From an uncultured Dermabacter sp. (GTDB lineage: Bacteria; Actinomycetota; Actinomycetes; Actinomycetales; Dermabacteraceae): a stretch of 64,000 nt of DNA. The position numbers and the translations under genes were made by a program. The notes below the pieces were generated by a model that saw only the letters and a list, made by a program, of their open reading frames with translations, had not been told where the DNA came from and ran no database searches. Positions 16,540 to 25,511 of this stretch are shown piece after piece. Numbering within the stretch: the first letter of the stretch is position 1; the number at the start of each line of letters is the position of its first letter. The DNA lies in assembly GCA_947252755.1 (NCBI GenBank), contig CAMXWV010000003.1:1-64000 (forward strand). The letters are read 5' to 3'.

Positions 16540-17549
16540 TCACCACAGATACGAGTTCCACGACCACCGATCGCCAATCGTTTGACTTCGCCCGCTGGTG
16601 GGACCGCTACGGCATCCTTTTCGTACTCATCGCACTCGTGCTGCTCATGGCTGCGATCGCGCCGAACTTCGCCTCGATGGACAACTTCTGGAACATCGCC
16701 CGCGCGATCTCCATCAACGCGATCCTTGCTGCAGGCATGACGTTCGTGATCATCACCGCCGGCATCGATCTGTCCGTCGGCTCGACCGTGGCTGTCGCCG
16801 GTGTCGTCAGCGTCATGGTCGCAATTACGGGTGTCCCCGCCCCTCTGGCGGTCCTTATCGGCATCCTCGCCGGAGCGATCGCCGGCCTCATCAACGGCAT
16901 CCTCGTCGCTTACATGGCCCTCGCAGCCTTCATCGTGACGTTGGCGTCGATGACCTTTCTTCGCGGGCTTGCTTACACCCTGACGGGTGGACAGCCCATC
17001 GTCGACGGCAACCTGAACTTCCGAGCTCTGGGAAGCGGAAGCGTCCTCGGCATCCCGGCCCCCGTCATCGCCATGATCATCGTGTACCTAGTCGCCTGGT
17101 TCCTCCTCGAGAACACCATCTACGGACGCCACGTCTACGCCGTCGGTGGCAATCCCGAGGCCGCCCGTCTCGCCGGAGTCAACGTCAAGGCCGTTATCGC
17201 CTCCGTGTACGTTATCGCCGGTGCATGCGCGGGACTGGCAGGCGTCCTATTCGCAGGCCGCGTCGTGTCCGCCCAGCCAACTGCCGGTGAGGGCTATGAG
17301 CTCGACGCAATTGCCGCCGTCGTCCTCGGCGGTACCAGCCTCGCCGGCGGCAAGGGACGGATCGTCGGAACGTTCATCGGCGCCCTGATCCTCGGCGTGC
17401 TCACCACGGGCCTCATTCTGATGAACGTTCCCTTCTTCACTCAGCTGCTCGTCAAGGGAATCGTGATCGTCATAGCTGTGTCCATCGACAGCCTCAAGCA
17501 GAAGCGCATCAGCTTCGGCCGTCGACGTATCCAGCCTGCTACCGCTTGA
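16536..17549 (+). CDS. Ribose-type sugar ABC transporter, permease
   Basis: A 337-residue integral membrane protein of the RbsC/BPD_transp_2 family with about nine or ten helices. Diagnostic stretches are AGMTFVIITAGIDLSVGSTV and AAVVLGGTSLAGGKGRIVGT, the conserved EAA-like cytoplasmic loop. The ATG overlaps the ATPase stop as ATGA, so expression is coupled. It forms a homodimer with the tandem ATPase. Confidence 0.92.
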   Translation: MITTDTSSTTTDRQSFDFARWWDRYGILFVLIALVLLMAAIAPNFASMDNFWNIARAISINAILAAGMTFVIITAGIDLSVGSTVAVAGVVSVMVAITGVPAPLAVLIGILAGAIAGLINGILVAYMALAAFIVTLASMTFLRGLAYTLTGGQPIVDGNLNFRALGSGSVLGIPAPVIAMIIVYLVAWFLLENTIYGRHVYAVGGNPEAARLAGVNVKAVIASVYVIAGACAGLAGVLFAGRVVSAQPTAGEGYELDAIAAVVLGGTSLAGGKGRIVGTFIGALILGVLTTGLILMNVPFFTQLLVKGIVIVIAVSIDSLKQKRISFGRRRIQPATA

Positions 17550-17592
17550 ACCAAATGGCTACGCCCCACCCATCCAACCTAAAGGAGAACCA

Positions 17593-18945
17593 GTGACCAT
17601 CCGCATCGAGATCGCCGATCCTCTCAGCGGCAACAGAAGCAAAGAACCCATCGTCTTCACCGTCCCCGGTTCTTATCCCGAACCGGTGTACACGGCCCGG
17701 ACATCACAGGGGGATGCTCTCGCCTGCCAACGCGTGAACGCTCGCTCTGACTCCTCCAGCACCACGTTCATCACCGTCGTCGACCTCCATGGCACCGAAA
17801 CGCTCGAACTCGGTGATCCGTGGGAAGGCGAAGTGCCAGGAATCCGTACTCTCGACCCGATCGAAGACGATGCTTTCACCCGGTTGGACACCGGATACTT
17901 CGATCTGGAGATGTGCTCCGGCACCGCTGAAGGGGAAGGATCCTCGAAGTGGGGCCTGCGACACTTCAGCGCACACCACGAGGGTGTCGACCTCCTCGCC
18001 TCTGGCAACAACGCCATTGGTGGCTTCTACGGGCCTTTTTTCACCCCCGAGAACGGGCTGATCAACCCCCCCGAGCACACAACGGTCCAGATCGAGACCG
18101 TCGAACAGGGCCCCGTCCTTCACCACTACCGGATGCACGGCACCGTTCCTGACGGACTGCTCGAAGAACTTCACGGAAAGTCCTTCCGCATTGACTGGTT
18201 TTTCACCTACGGAACCCCTTCCTTCGAGCGCCGCTACGACGTCGACAGCTTCCGCACCGTGATCAATGGACGGTCCGTCGCAGACAAGATCACCGTCGGT
18301 GACGAATTCGAAGGCGGACCGGGCGAACTCGTCTTCGACCGTTTCGAATCGCACCGCAGCACCCGTTACCGCGCTGGCGATCCCTACGCGCAGGAACTCG
18401 TGACAATGGTCGAAGACACGCTTGCCACCAGCGGCAGCGACTCTGAGAAGTTCACGGAGATCCGGCAACAGCTGGCCGATGGGATGGAGTCCGCGCATTG
18501 GGACCTGTACTGGAGGTTGTTCTGCGCTTGGGAGCAGGCGCTCCCCGACGAGGAGATCGCTCGACGGCTTGAGGTCGTGCGCAAGCATTCGCACTTTCGT
18601 GCGGACGCGCCGGATCGACCGTGGGTCGTCAGTGAGAGCCCTGTAGATGTTTCCACCGTGCCCGATGCCACGATCTTTACGGGGGCAGTCCAAAAGTCGG
18701 CTGAATTCCATTCCGAGAACGGACGCACCATGGTTTGGTGGACCGGCAAACCGTCCGGCGGATTCCAGATCGTTCAGCGTAAGGAGTCGGGCTGGGTCAA
18801 TTGGGGGTCGAACACCGAGAACGAATGTCCTGAACTTCCAATCGGTGTGCCCATCAAGACTGCGTACGGTGACTTTGCCGGTGCGTGGCATATTGTCGCC
18901 GACCAGCTCGAGACCGAACCGGAAGTCCGAGTCGTCACGAACTGA
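17593..18945 (+). CDS. Unrecognised 450-residue cytoplasmic protein in the sugar operon
   Basis: It starts with GTG after AAAGGAGAACC, 43 bases behind the permease gene, and is the last gene of the operon. No signal peptide or membrane segment is visible, so it should be cytoplasmic. Many short alternating strands, aromatic residues and Asp/Glu/His clusters (GLRHFSAHHEGVDLL; IDWFFTYGTPSFERRYDVDS; GRTMVWWTGKPSGGFQIVQR) suggest a large beta-sandwich or mutarotase-like carbohydrate protein. No catalytic signature is known to me. It is the only candidate enzyme for the imported sugar, since no kinase, isomerase, aldolase or dehydrogenase accompanies the transporter. Function unknown. Confidence 0.75.
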   Translation: MTIRIEIADPLSGNRSKEPIVFTVPGSYPEPVYTARTSQGDALACQRVNARSDSSSTTFITVVDLHGTETLELGDPWEGEVPGIRTLDPIEDDAFTRLDTGYFDLEMCSGTAEGEGSSKWGLRHFSAHHEGVDLLASGNNAIGGFYGPFFTPENGLINPPEHTTVQIETVEQGPVLHHYRMHGTVPDGLLEELHGKSFRIDWFFTYGTPSFERRYDVDSFRTVINGRSVADKITVGDEFEGGPGELVFDRFESHRSTRYRAGDPYAQELVTMVEDTLATSGSDSEKFTEIRQQLADGMESAHWDLYWRLFCAWEQALPDEEIARRLEVVRKHSHFRADAPDRPWVVSESPVDVSTVPDATIFTGAVQKSAEFHSENGRTMVWWTGKPSGGFQIVQRKESGWVNWGSNTENECPELPIGVPIKTAYGDFAGAWHIVADQLETEPEVRVVTN

Positions 18946-18980
18946 CGATCCCGGGGCGCTCTCTGGAGCTTCTCTCCGCA

Positions 18981-19376
18981 TCACAAGGGAGTGTCCCAAT
19001 GTTCCGAGTCGAGCCGCGAGCCCCGCCGGATCGTGTTGTACTCGACGCGGTAGACCTCGATGTGCTGGGCGAGCATGGCGGCGTCGTCGATCTCGTCCAA
19101 GTAGAGCCGTTCGTAATGCATCGTGTCGAAGTAACGTTCACGAGAGCCGTCCTGACCGGATAACTTCACTCGAGTGCGCACGTGGAACGGGTGCTCGTAT
19201 TTCGACCAGTACTCCCGGTGACCGGCAAGCCGCCCCGTCCCGCCGGTGGTGGTCTCAAGCTCGAAGAAATCCAGCTGCCAGAGCGGCCTTCCCGTCCTGG
19301 GCTGCCGCAGCGAGCAGGGTCTGATGGATCCAGTCCCGTGTGCCGTTACCGGCTCAACGAGGTGCCGCTTCCACAC
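18981..19376 (-). pseudogene. Internally deleted integrase-core (DDE) transposase
   Basis: The minus-strand frame joins two separated pieces of an IS481/IS3-like transposase: LDFFELETTTGGTGRLAGHR plus REYWSKYEHPFHV from the start of the integrase core, then, without the middle of the domain, GSRERYFDTMHYERLYLDEI and IEVYRVEYNTIR from its end. At least the region carrying the second catalytic Asp is lost. The C-terminal NRPL..HLG block is degraded. It marks the right border of the ABC-transporter island. Bases 19377-19482 hold no gene. Confidence 0.72.
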
Positions 19377-19482
19377 CGTCTGCCATGGGTCGAATTCCCG
19401 CGGCAGTTTCGTGTGTCACGCGGCGGGTTCACGAAGGGATCTTCGGCGCCACGCCCTGCGGCAGGGGCCTACTGGACCGCGC

Positions 19483-20181
19483 CTACGGCGCGAGACGCTT
19501 TACGGTCCACTCGCCCATCGCAGCCGAGTCCTCGCTGTCAGCCGGGGTGCCTGCTGCGCGGGTGAAAACAATCCGGTCATGCAGGCGGTCCCCGCCGCCC
19601 TGCCAGAACTCGATCCGCTCTGGCACCACGGCGTACCCGCCCCAGTGGGGCGGCCGCGGCACCTCTTCACCGGCGAACTGCTCCTCCATGGTCCGATGTC
19701 GCGTGCGAAGCTCGTCCCGATCCGCCACTTGTTCGGACTGCGGTGACGCCCAGGCGCCGATCTGCGCACCGCGAGGCCGGATGCGATGGTACGCGTCGGA
19801 CGCCTCTCCGGGCAGCATTTCCGCCACCCCCTCGATCCGCACCTGCCGTTGCAGCGGCGGCCACGTGAAGTTCAGGGACACTCGCGCGTTCGACGCGATC
19901 TCCCGGCCCTTCGCCGAGCCGTAGTTCGTGAAGAACTCGAAGCGGCCCTGTTCATGTTCTTTCAGGAGCACGGTGCGCGCATGGGGCTGCAGGGTGTGCG
20001 GGTCAGCGGTGGCGAGCACCATCGCATTCGGCTCCGGCAGGTCTCCGGCTTCATCACGACGCGTGAGCGCATCCTGCAGCCACTGATCGAACAGGGCGTG
20101 CGGGTCAGTGCCCGCCTGCTCTTCGGTGAGGATGCCGGCGCTGTAGTCAACGCGTTCGCGGGAAAGATCAGGACGGGACAC
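19483..20181 (-). CDS. pdxH: Pyridoxamine/pyridoxine 5'-phosphate oxidase
   Basis: A 232-residue FMN enzyme that oxidises PNP or PMP to pyridoxal 5'-phosphate. Seen: ATADPHTLQPHARTVLLKE, FTNYGSAKGREI (FMN/phosphate contacts) and the C-terminal signature PPHWGGYAVVPERIEFWQGG followed by DRLHDR and the terminal RLAP. The GTG start follows AAGGAG. The C-terminal loop has a Gly/Ala/Asp-rich insertion (about residues 208-224) before the final strand. Monocistronic. Confidence 0.92.
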   Translation of the reverse strand: MSRPDLSRERVDYSAGILTEEQAGTDPHALFDQWLQDALTRRDEAGDLPEPNAMVLATADPHTLQPHARTVLLKEHEQGRFEFFTNYGSAKGREIASNARVSLNFTWPPLQRQVRIEGVAEMLPGEASDAYHRIRPRGAQIGAWASPQSEQVADRDELRTRHRTMEEQFAGEEVPRPPHWGGYAVVPERIEFWQGGGDRLHDRIVFTRAAGTPADSEDSAAMGEWTVKRLAP

Positions 20182-20232
20182 CGGTGACTCCTTAGCTCAG
20201 CGGATCGTGACCCTATTATCCGCCCGCGTGGC

Positions 20233-20238
20233 TACCCT
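20233..20238 (+). promoter_or_regulatory. -10 box, leaderless start of the methyltransferase gene
   Basis: TACCCT followed by six bases and ATG 20245, with no Shine-Dalgarno sequence. Confidence 0.42.
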
Positions 20239-20244
20239 GTTCAC

Positions 20245-21057
20245 ATGAACGCATCAGACCAGGTCAGCGGCCCGGAGGCAGACAGCCCGGAGACAGGCGA
20301 TCCAGCTGCAGGCGCCTCGCGCAGCGCTGACCACGCGCCCAGCAGTGCCGCCCAGGAGTGGGATGAGCGCTACCGCGAACGGGAGCGAATCTGGTCGGGA
20401 AACGTCAACCCCACGCTGGCGGCGGCGGTGGAACAGATCGAGCGCACTGGCCCGCACCGACCCGGCGAGCCCCGATCCAGCGAGGCTCAATCCGGCCAGA
20501 CCTGCGCCGGCCCGCATCCGGCCTGCCCGCGGGCCTTGGACCTGGGCTGCGGTGAGGGCGGGGATGTTCTGTGGCTTGCCCAGCGCGGCTACACCGCATT
20601 CGGCGTGGACATCTCAACCGTGGCGATCGGCCGGGCACGGGCGCGCGCAGAGGAACTGGGCCTCACCAACCGGGTGCACGTGCAGGCAGCGAACCTGGAG
20701 CACTGGAGCCCAAACCAGCCCGGCTTCGAGCTGATCACCGCGAGCTTCTTCCAGTCCTACAGCGGCCTGGACCGCACCGGGGTTCTGCAGCGCGCTGCCA
20801 CGTGGCTGGCACCCGGCGGCTCGCTGGTGCTGCTCTCCCATGCCGCGCCGCCAAGCTGGGCCACCGAGGAGGATGCGCACGGGCGGAGAATGGAGTTCCC
20901 AAGCGGGGAGTCAGAGCGCGCCATGCTCGCAGAGCTTCTGGCTGATCGCACTCTGGTGGTGCAGCGCGAAGAGCTGATCACCCGTGAGGTGACCGGTCAC
21001 CACGGGCATGACGGAACGCTCACTGATCTGCTGATGGTGTGTCAGCGGATCCGGTGA
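20245..21057 (+). CDS. Class I SAM-dependent methyltransferase (TehB/UbiE-like)
   Basis: A 270-residue protein with SAM motif I ALDLGCGEGGDVLWLA, motif II GVDISTVAIGRARARAEELG and a post-motif region AANLEHWSPNQPGFELITAS. A preceding EWDERYRERERIWSGNVNPT segment is common in tellurite/thiopurine-type and related methyltransferases. Between that and motif I lies a Pro/Arg/Ser-rich low-complexity insert of about 30 residues (roughly 68-98) with repeat-like DNA. The last 38 bases overlap the end of the convergent GH15-like gene. Substrate unknown. Confidence 0.85.
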   Translation: MNASDQVSGPEADSPETGDPAAGASRSADHAPSSAAQEWDERYRERERIWSGNVNPTLAAAVEQIERTGPHRPGEPRSSEAQSGQTCAGPHPACPRALDLGCGEGGDVLWLAQRGYTAFGVDISTVAIGRARARAEELGLTNRVHVQAANLEHWSPNQPGFELITASFFQSYSGLDRTGVLQRAATWLAPGGSLVLLSHAAPPSWATEEDAHGRRMEFPSGESERAMLAELLADRTLVVQREELITREVTGHHGHDGTLTDLLMVCQRIR

Positions 21058-22357
21058 GTTTGTGCAGCGCAGACAGCACCAGTGATCCGGTCCAGGCAAG
21101 CGGCGCCACTGCGGCGGGCTCACCGGTGGCGAGCACCTTCTCCGGCAGCGCACCCGCGGCGGTGCGGTGGTGCGCCAGCCAGCGCAGCACCTCCCGTGCC
21201 TCCCGCTCCTCTCCCAGGTGCGCATAGGCCTGGGCGAACATCGCTGTCTGCGGTGTCCACGAGATCCCGTCCCGCTTCCAGCCCGCACCCGGGGCCACCC
21301 CGCCGGCGGGCCGCTGCATCGCCGCGTACGCATTCATCACTGCTGAGCGCAGGCGCGGGTTCGCTGCCACCACCTGCTCGGGGAGGTAGGGCGGCAGCAG
21401 CATCAGCACCCCGGCATCCGGCCCTCCGCCCGACGCGTACCGCTGGAACCCCCGGCGCCCGAACTCACCCAGCACCGCTGCCGTCACCTCCTGGGCCCGG
21501 GACAGAACAGCTGCCTCAGTCACTCCAGCCGCCGCGGATGCGTGAAGCCCCGCGGCGGTCATCGCCGCAGTGGCCAGGGTGAGGCGGCGCTCGCGCACCT
21601 CCCAATAGTCCGGGCTCGGCGGCGGCAGCCGGCGCGGATTCTCGGTGATGCGCAGCAGCGCCTCAGTGGCCAGGGTGACAGCACGCGCCACAGCAGCATC
21701 CGGCGCGTCCGCCTGCACGGTGGATGCGGCCCACAGGAACCACCCGGTCCCATCCAGCTGCATCGGCCGCGCATCCGGCACCCGCGCAGACCCCGGAACA
21801 TAACGGGCCTCGAAGAACCCGTCCTCACGGATCAGCCCGGCCAGCACCCGCAGCAGCTCCAGCGCCCACTCGGTTTCACCGCGTTCGTGCAATGCCACGA
21901 TCACATGCGCGGCATCGCGCGGCCACGTGTAGCGCCAGTGCGGCGTCCAGGCAGCCACCGGCGATGGCAGCCCCCAGGTCAGAGAGTGCACGTCCAGCAG
22001 AGCGGACCCATCCAGGCTGATCAGCAGCTCCTCCTCACCCAGCGGGCCCGGCGTGAGCCGGGTGCGAGTGAGGAAGGAATCGGTGGCGGCGGCGAGCGCG
22101 TCGGCACCGGGAGCTGAGCTGAGCACACGGGTGCGGGGAATGAGCGCGGACAGCTCACCCTCCCGAATGGTGCGGCGGCTGACGCTGCCGGATGGCTGGG
22201 CGGCCCCGTCGAACGCAACCGCCTGCGAGGTGAGACCGGTCCGAGCCCAGAGCGCGCGGGGACCATTACCGGCAAGGCCGAGTGCGGCAAGGGCGCCCAC
22301 GCCGGCGAGCCCCGCGGTGCGGGCAGCGGCTGCCAGGGCAGAGCGGCGGGAGGTCAT
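21020..22357 (-). CDS. Exported GH15-like (glucoamylase-family) protein
   Basis: A 445-residue protein beginning TSRRSALAAAARTAGLAGVG, a Tat-type signal peptide. The mature part has blocks seen in GH15 glucoamylase/trehalase-type six-hairpin proteins: WTPHWRYTWPRDAAHVIVAL, MQLDGTGWFLWA, ISWTPQTAMFAQAYAHLGE and LPEKV followed by APLAWTGSLVLSAL. GH15 uses two Glu residues, and LPEKV supplies the likely base. Actinobacterial relatives are usually cytoplasmic and longer, so this secreted short form is unusual. Substrate may be an alpha-glucan or trehalose-like sugar. ATG preceded by GAGGTGA. Confidence 0.75.
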   Translation of the reverse strand: MTSRRSALAAAARTAGLAGVGALAALGLAGNGPRALWARTGLTSQAVAFDGAAQPSGSVSRRTIREGELSALIPRTRVLSSAPGADALAAATDSFLTRTRLTPGPLGEEELLISLDGSALLDVHSLTWGLPSPVAAWTPHWRYTWPRDAAHVIVALHERGETEWALELLRVLAGLIREDGFFEARYVPGSARVPDARPMQLDGTGWFLWAASTVQADAPDAAVARAVTLATEALLRITENPRRLPPPSPDYWEVRERRLTLATAAMTAAGLHASAAAGVTEAAVLSRAQEVTAAVLGEFGRRGFQRYASGGGPDAGVLMLLPPYLPEQVVAANPRLRSAVMNAYAAMQRPAGGVAPGAGWKRDGISWTPQTAMFAQAYAHLGEEREAREVLRWLAHHRTAAGALPEKVLATGEPAAVAPLAWTGSLVLSALHKLTGSADTPSADQ

Positions 22358-22508
22358 CGATCACCTCGTAGAGAACAGGAGATGCCGGCAGGCAGAAGAT
22401 GCCAGCAGATGGGGCAAACAGGTGGCGGAGCGGGACGTTGCACGCCACAATAGTGACCACTATCTAGAACTCGCGGTACCAGATACCGCTCGGCCCCTGG
22501 AGGTCCTG

Positions 22509-23729
22509 TTGCTGACTCCCGTGATCGTTGCCGCCACCCGCTCACCGATCGGCCGCGCCCGCAAAGGCTCCCTGGTTGATGTGCGCCCCGATGACCTCGC
22601 CGCGCACATCATCACCGCCGCCCTCGCCCGCGTTCCCGAGCTCGACCCGGCCCTGGTGGAGGACATCCTGCTCGGCTGCGCAATTCCCGAAGGCGTATCC
22701 GGCGGAAACCTTGCCCGCACCGTGGGCATCCTCGCAGGACTGGACCAGGCGGGCGGCGCCACCACCAGCCGCTTCTGCGCCTCCAGCCTGGAAACCACCC
22801 GCAACGCAGCGAACGCCATTGCACTCGGCCAGGCAGACGTGGTGATCTCCGCCGGCGTGGAATCCCTCTCGATGGGCCGCGGCGCTGCAGTGTTCGATGA
22901 CTCCGCGCAGCACCCCGCCTTCGCTGACGCGGTGCGCCGCACCGAACGCCGCGCCGCCGGGGAGGACACCAGCACCTGGACTGACCCGCGCGAGCGCGGG
23001 GACCTGCCCGACGCGTACATCGCCATGGGCCAGACCGCGGAGAACGTCGCCCAGATCTGCGGCATCTCCCGGCAGCGCCAGGACGAATGGGCGGTGCTGT
23101 CCCAGCATCGGGCTGAAGAGGCGAACGCGTCGGGCTTCTTTGACCGTGAGATCACCCCGGTGCCGATCGGCAATGGCCGTGAACTCGCCCGGGACGAGTC
23201 CCCGCGCATTGGGGTGAGCCTGGAGGCGGTCAGTCAGCTGGAACCGGTGTTCCGCCCGAACGGCACCGTCACCGCCGGCAATGCCTGCCCGGTCAATGAC
23301 GGCGCCGCCGCACTCGTGATGACCAGCTGGGAGAAAGCCCGTGAACTGGGGATTCGCCCGCTTGCTCGGGTGGTCACCAGCGCCGTGTCCGGGCTCAGTC
23401 CGGAGATCATGGGTTTGGGCCCGGTGGAGTCCACCCGACGCGCCCTCGCCCAAGCCGGCCTCACCATGCAGGACATCGACCTGGTGGAGCTGAACGAAGC
23501 ATTCGCCGCGCAGGTGATCGCCTCCGCTGACCAGCTGGAGATCCCCACCTCCAAGCTCAACGTGCACGGCGGCGCCATTGCGCTCGGCCACCCGTGGGGC
23601 ATGACCGGCGCCCGCCTCATCACCACCCTCATCAACGGCCTGCAGGAGCGGGACGGCCGCTACGGCCTGGCCACCCTCTGCGTGGGCGGCGGCCAGGGTA
23701 TGGCCGTGATCATCGAAAGGATCCGCTGA
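22509..23729 (+). CDS. fadA: Thiolase / acetyl-CoA C-acyltransferase
   Basis: A 406-residue thiolase for the last step of beta-oxidation. The nucleophile C90 is in TTSRFCASSLETTRNA, the catalytic His is in NVHGGAIALGHPWGMTGARL and the second Cys is in TLCVGGGQGMAV. NEAFAAQV is also present. The start is probably TTG 22509 because GGAGG lies at 22499-22503. GTG 22521 is the alternative. The frame remains open far upstream, but that part is antisense to the GH15-like gene. One base separates it from the acyl-CoA dehydrogenase gene. Confidence 0.93.
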   Translation: MLTPVIVAATRSPIGRARKGSLVDVRPDDLAAHIITAALARVPELDPALVEDILLGCAIPEGVSGGNLARTVGILAGLDQAGGATTSRFCASSLETTRNAANAIALGQADVVISAGVESLSMGRGAAVFDDSAQHPAFADAVRRTERRAAGEDTSTWTDPRERGDLPDAYIAMGQTAENVAQICGISRQRQDEWAVLSQHRAEEANASGFFDREITPVPIGNGRELARDESPRIGVSLEAVSQLEPVFRPNGTVTAGNACPVNDGAAALVMTSWEKARELGIRPLARVVTSAVSGLSPEIMGLGPVESTRRALAQAGLTMQDIDLVELNEAFAAQVIASADQLEIPTSKLNVHGGAIALGHPWGMTGARLITTLINGLQERDGRYGLATLCVGGGQGMAVIIERIR

Positions 23730-23730
23730 C

Positions 23731-25008
23731 ATGACCACCCCCGCCCCGCGCAATCCCGCCGTTGGTGCCGACGCGCTCGCCGCTGATCCCAGCGCTTCCG
23801 CTGAAGCGTCCGATGTGTCCCGCCCCATCACCGGTGCCGCAGACTACTACGGCCTGTTCGCCCAGGTGACCGGCGCAGACCTTGACGCATGGCAGGCCGC
23901 GCACGCGCTCACTGAGCCGATCCTCGCGGTCATCAACGACCATTGGGAAAAGGCCGAATACCCGCGTGAGCTGGTGCAGCTGCTCGCGAACAGTGACCTG
24001 CTCGTGGACGGCCTGGACATCCCCGGCCACCGTGACATGTCCCCGCTCGCAGCCGGGCTCGTGACGATGGAAGCCTCCCGGATCGACGGATCCGTGGGCA
24101 CCATCATCGGTGTGCAGGCCGGGCTTGCCGCCCGGTCGATCGCCCTGTGCGGATCCGAAGAGCAGAAGCAGCAGTGGCTGCCGGCGCTCGCCTCCGCTGC
24201 AAAGCTCGGCGCGTTCGCGCTGACCGAGCCCGCGCATGGTTCTGACTCGGTGGCGCTGGAGACCACTGCGCGGCGTGACGGCAGCGAATGGGTGATCACC
24301 GGGGAGAAGAAGTGGATCGGCAACGGTGCGAACTGCGATGTGTCCGTGGTGTGGGCGCGCGTGGATGACGAGTCCAACCCGGAGCTGCACGGCCAGGTGT
24401 CCGGTTTTCTGGTGGACCAGTCACTGCCGGGGTATGACGCAGAGGTGATCACCGGGAAGCTATCCCTGCGCGCGATCCACCAGGCGCATATCCGTCTGCA
24501 CGGGGTGCGCATCCCGCTCGATGCTCGCCTGCCGGGGGCGCGCTCCTTCAAAAACACCGCCCGCGTGCTGGCCGCAACCCGGGCCGGTGTGGCCTGGTCC
24601 GCGCTCGGCCACGGCATCGCCTGTTTCGAGATCGCCGCGCAGCACGCCCAGAACCGCGAGCAGTTCGGCCGGCCGCTCGCTGCCAGCCAGCACATCCAGG
24701 TGCGGCTGGCAGACATGCTGCAGCAGGTGGTGGCGATGCAGCTGCACTGCTTCCGCCTGGCCGAGCTCGACGCACGCGGTGAGCTCGATGCGGTGCAGGC
24801 GTCCCTCGCCAAGGTGCACAACACCCGCGCCGCCCGCGCCGTGGCAGCAGACGCTCGCGACCTGCTGGGCGGAGTGGGCATTCTGCTGGAGAACCACGTG
24901 ATGCGGCACCTGGTTGATATCGAAGCGCTCCACACCTACGAAGGCACGGACACGATCCAGTCGCTGCTGGTGGGCCGAGCGATCACCGGGATGAGCGCCT
25001 TCCGCTGA
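23731..25008 (+). CDS. Acyl-CoA dehydrogenase
   Basis: A 425-residue FAD enzyme that introduces the trans-2 double bond into acyl-CoA. Seen: LGAFALTEPAHGSDSVALET (FAD/substrate loop), WVITGEKKWIGNGANCDVSV, NREQFGRPLAASQHIQVRLA and the C-terminal HTYEGTDTIQSLLVGRAITG. The latter resembles glutaryl-CoA-dehydrogenase-type members and supplies the catalytic Glu. An N-terminal extension of about 35 Ala/Ser/Asp-rich residues precedes the fold. Directly behind the thiolase gene, same operon. Confidence 0.92.
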   Translation: MTTPAPRNPAVGADALAADPSASAEASDVSRPITGAADYYGLFAQVTGADLDAWQAAHALTEPILAVINDHWEKAEYPRELVQLLANSDLLVDGLDIPGHRDMSPLAAGLVTMEASRIDGSVGTIIGVQAGLAARSIALCGSEEQKQQWLPALASAAKLGAFALTEPAHGSDSVALETTARRDGSEWVITGEKKWIGNGANCDVSVVWARVDDESNPELHGQVSGFLVDQSLPGYDAEVITGKLSLRAIHQAHIRLHGVRIPLDARLPGARSFKNTARVLAATRAGVAWSALGHGIACFEIAAQHAQNREQFGRPLAASQHIQVRLADMLQQVVAMQLHCFRLAELDARGELDAVQASLAKVHNTRAARAVAADARDLLGGVGILLENHVMRHLVDIEALHTYEGTDTIQSLLVGRAITGMSAFR

Positions 25009-25106
25009 CGGCTTGGGCACCTGTCGCTGACGCCCTCAGCACCGCAGGCGCGAAGCCCCGACCGTGAACCGCCTGGTCCCGCAGATCTGTAGTAAACTGC
25101 CATTTT

Positions 25107-25511
25107 ATGGCGCAGATACGGATTTCCCAAGCGGCCGCTCTCCTCAACGTCAGTGATGACACGGTGCGCCGCTGGGTGGATGGCGGGCGGCTTTCCGCGC
25201 AGAAGAACGCGTCGGGCATCACGGTGGTGAACGGTACTGAGCTGGCTGAGCTCGCCGTGAGCATCGCCTCTGACCCGGGCGCGATCGATGACCGCACCGG
25301 CCTCCGCTCCGCGCGCAATCACCTCACCGGACTCGTGGTGAGCATCAAACACGGTGATGTGCTCTGCCAGGTGGAGCTTCAGTGCGGCCCGTTCCGCGTG
25401 GTCTCAGTGATCACCAGGGACGCCGTGGAGGAGCTCGGCCTGGAGCCCGGATCCGCTGCCACCGCTCTTGTGAAGTCCACGGACGTCCAGATTGAAAGGA
25501 CGCAGTTATGA
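25107..25511 (+). CDS. Molybdenum-binding HTH-TOBE protein (Mop-like)
   Basis: A 134-residue protein with an excisionase/MerR-like helix-turn-helix (RISQAAALLNVSDDTVRRWV, residues about 5-24) and a C-terminal TOBE/Mop domain (SARNHLTGLVVSIKHGDVLC to the end) that binds molybdate. It likely senses molybdate and regulates or buffers its uptake, replacing ModE. The stop overlaps the modA start as ATGA, so it heads the molybdate operon. Confidence 0.88.
   Translation: MAQIRISQAAALLNVSDDTVRRWVDGGRLSAQKNASGITVVNGTELAELAVSIASDPGAIDDRTGLRSARNHLTGLVVSIKHGDVLCQVELQCGPFRVVSVITRDAVEELGLEPGSAATALVKSTDVQIERTQL

Noticed and set aside
22053..22508. N-terminal extension of the thiolase frame
   Set aside because: It runs antisense through the GH15-like gene. 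The thiolase fold begins at about 22509, with GGAGG just before it.
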